This document shows, piece after piece, positions 61,901-64,000 of a stretch of 64,000 bases of DNA; the first letter of the stretch is position 1, and each line of letters begins with the position of its first letter. The position numbers were made by a program, and so were the translations under genes. The notes below the pieces were generated by a model. That model searched no databases. It saw only the letters and a program-made list of their open reading frames with translations, and was not told the origin of the DNA. Origin of the DNA: Lanius collurio (Eukaryota; Chordata; Aves; Passeriformes; Laniidae); assembly GCA_020086605.1 (NCBI GenBank), contig JACBWW010000015.1, positions 4,145,642 to 4,209,641 on the forward strand, written 5' to 3'.

Positions 61901-64000
61901 CTTTACGCATTTAAAATGGAAAAAGGATAACCTGAGACATTTTAGTTTTAAAATGCCTAAAAAATAATAGATGAAATCAACAAAATCTGCAAACTAAGCT
62001 TAATAGAGAGGGCTTAAGAAAATCAAATACAGTATTTTGTTCATGGTACAAGGTAACCTTTGCATAACTTCCATAAGAATAATTAACAGAGTCAGAAGAT
62101 CTGGAGGAAAAAAGTTATCTTAAAGATATCACTTTAGCTTTTGGTTTGTTATTGATTTACTACACATATGCAAATTTTATTTTCAAACACTGCAAGCTAA
62201 TAAAACTCTTTTTTCTAAAATGTTATCTTTATATTCTATAAGGTATAACATGCTCATAGAGTACTTGAAAACTACATTCTTGAAAACAGTCATGGAAAAG
62301 GCTAGAGAATCCATAGGTGAAAAACCACAGCCCTTTAACTGTTCCTGGGGTAGTACACAGAAATTTCAGTAAAATCTGACCATCAGAGTTTTTCTAGAAC
62401 ACCAACTTGAATTCAACAACAGTTGAATTCAATACATTGGTAAGAAACAGTAGCATAACATTGTTTACTTTTCTTTTTGAGATGTGTAATTTCCATTACT
62501 TTTTTTTTTTTCAAATATCTTCATTTTGCAAGATATTTTTTACTAGGTCTAGCAAAAATGTTCTGCCTTTTTTTTTCTGACTTGATACTTTTTAGGAAGG
62601 TTTGAGATTGATTGCTCTGGCTCTCTCCATGGCGTTTGCTAGAGATCACTTTTTATTCTCTGTTGAATTCCAAAAAAATTGGAAGAAAGAAATTGCAAAC
62701 AGATTAAGTTCCTTGAACTTAAACACAGTTCTGTGTTTGGTCTTTTGATGTCTAGATTTAATTTTGCTGAAATCCTATTTCAATTAAAACTACATCCACG
62801 GTTCTATTAATTTATGCATACTTAACTATTAATAGAAAATAGTTATAAAAATTACTTAGTGAAAAAAATTTAGCTATATTTTCATGTACAGATAAAATTG
62901 GAAATATAAATCCCTCCATGGTGTTTACAGAACGTTACTGAGCACACAAGAATCTTATGATCCTAATCTAAGCTATGTATGGGTGTCTCAGATCATTTTT
63001 CTGAACAGATCAGTAGTCACCTATTTATAACATTCTGCATACTCCCATACTACTTCTGCAAGCTTTATATCCTCAAACACCCTCCACATGGCTTATGTCA
63101 AGTAATTCAAATTTTCAGCAGCACAGTATAAACCATGTTATTGATAAATTGTGGTACACTTGTATGTGGTCAATATGCTCTTGAGAAGTCTGAGCAGTGT
63201 AGCTCACTTTTTCACCACTTTGCCTGAGGGTCAGGAGTCACCTGTGATGAAAATCTTAAGCAATGTACTTAGAGCAACAGGCCAAGTTCTGTCTGCAGCA
63301 AACTTCACCATCTTGGCCCACAGTATAGCACCTGCTGGGAGTGCAGCAGGTTTGTTTTTGCTGTGATGTCAGGGAAAGATCAAGAAAGGGAAAGGAAACT
63401 GTATACCCCCAGGTCCCTGTGCCAATAGGGGATCAAGATCATTCACCAGATATATTCCAACATTCCTTAACATTAATCTGTGTGTAACTGCACCCAAATC
63501 ATATGTCTAAATCTGTAAGATGTAAGTGATGTTGTGCTTTTCTGCAAGGAGAAGCATACTATGCCTGTATGTGAAAATTCAAACATGAAAAAAAACTTTA
63601 GATATAGCCCGAGAACTAATCACCTTAGGACTGTCACAACATGCAGAAAAGTTGATTTGTGTTGTCGATCTACAGACAAATGACTGTCTAGGACTGCAGT
63701 GGAAATCAGCATTGTCTCCATGGAAACATACTTGCATGAATAAATGAACAGGAAAATCTGTGTTGAATGTGTTTCAAAAACTATTCACAACTCTTTTGGG
63801 AAAGAAAAAAAGAAAGAGAATTGTATCGGTTTAAAAAAACACCTTGCGATGTGACATGATAGAATGAGATATACAAGTCACCATGGCTGCAAAATATCAT
63901 GACTATATTATTGGATCTTGACAGTAATTCAATATTGGGTCAAAACCAGAGCATTCACCTAATATTCATGTATCCTAAAACCTGTTCCTTAACTCAGTAG

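Larger units (their letters stand above)
58086..64000. other. AT-rich unique stretch to the window end
   Basis: No recognised gene or transposon. The frames at 59128-59331 (minus) and 59150-59422 (plus) are mutually antisense in a slightly GC-richer block. The frame at 63151-63366 (starting MVHLYVVNMLLRSLSSVAHF) also lies in a GC-richer patch and has no recognised domain. Confidence 0.5.

Noticed and set aside
1..64000. tRNA, rRNA, spliceosomal RNA genes and CRISPR arrays
   Set aside because: No cloverleaf with A/B boxes, no rRNA or U-RNA-like sequence, and no regularly spaced identical repeats were found by reading.

Overview
The window looks like a gene-poor, AT-rich stretch of a bird nuclear genome. 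Nothing resembles bacterial organisation: there are no long reading frames, operons or Shine-Dalgarno sites. The repeats are diagnostic. Fragments of CR1 (chicken repeat 1) non-LTR retrotransposons lie on both strands, and two carry the avian CR1 tail with its ATTCTATG-type ending. LTRs of the avian endogenous-retrovirus type (ends like TGTCCTGGTTTGGCTGGG and GGTTAAACCAC) are also present. No L1 or Alu-like sequence was seen. The species cannot be fixed from this; a neoavian or passerine bird is a reasonable guess. The window could be an intergenic desert or part of a very long intron.

Layout. 1-923 is unique AT-rich DNA. A long, diverged CR1 copy on the minus strand fills about 924-1958. 1959-16068 is unique sequence with low-complexity patches. 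Short CR1 pieces follow at 16069-16250 (-) and 18479-18530 (+). The middle is busier: a degenerate 47-bp tandem repeat (24166-24349), a GC-richer island with opposing open frames (24517-24928), a CR1 fragment fused to an LTR end (26946-27501), a GC-richer block of unknown origin (29280-29830), and the 3' part of an endogenous retrovirus on the minus strand with an envelope remnant and a 513-bp LTR (30480 to about 32100). CR1 resumes at 32431-32612 (-). Two solo LTRs stand tail to tail at 40226-40844 (+) and 40861-41444 (-). The right third has CR1 pieces at 44935-45105 (-), 46215-46515 (+) and 57195-58085 (-), and a candidate conserved non-coding element with two perfect octamer sites near 47.2-47.6 kb.

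No functional host protein gene, tRNA, rRNA or CRISPR array can be supported. Nearly all reading frames of 60-210 codons are chance frames or shadows of repeats; the longest (996-1631, +) is antisense to CR1. All element-derived coding sequence seen is broken. The most unusual structures are the tail-to-tail LTR pair, the 24.5-24.9 kb island, and the retroviral remnant. No clearly new biological system was found.
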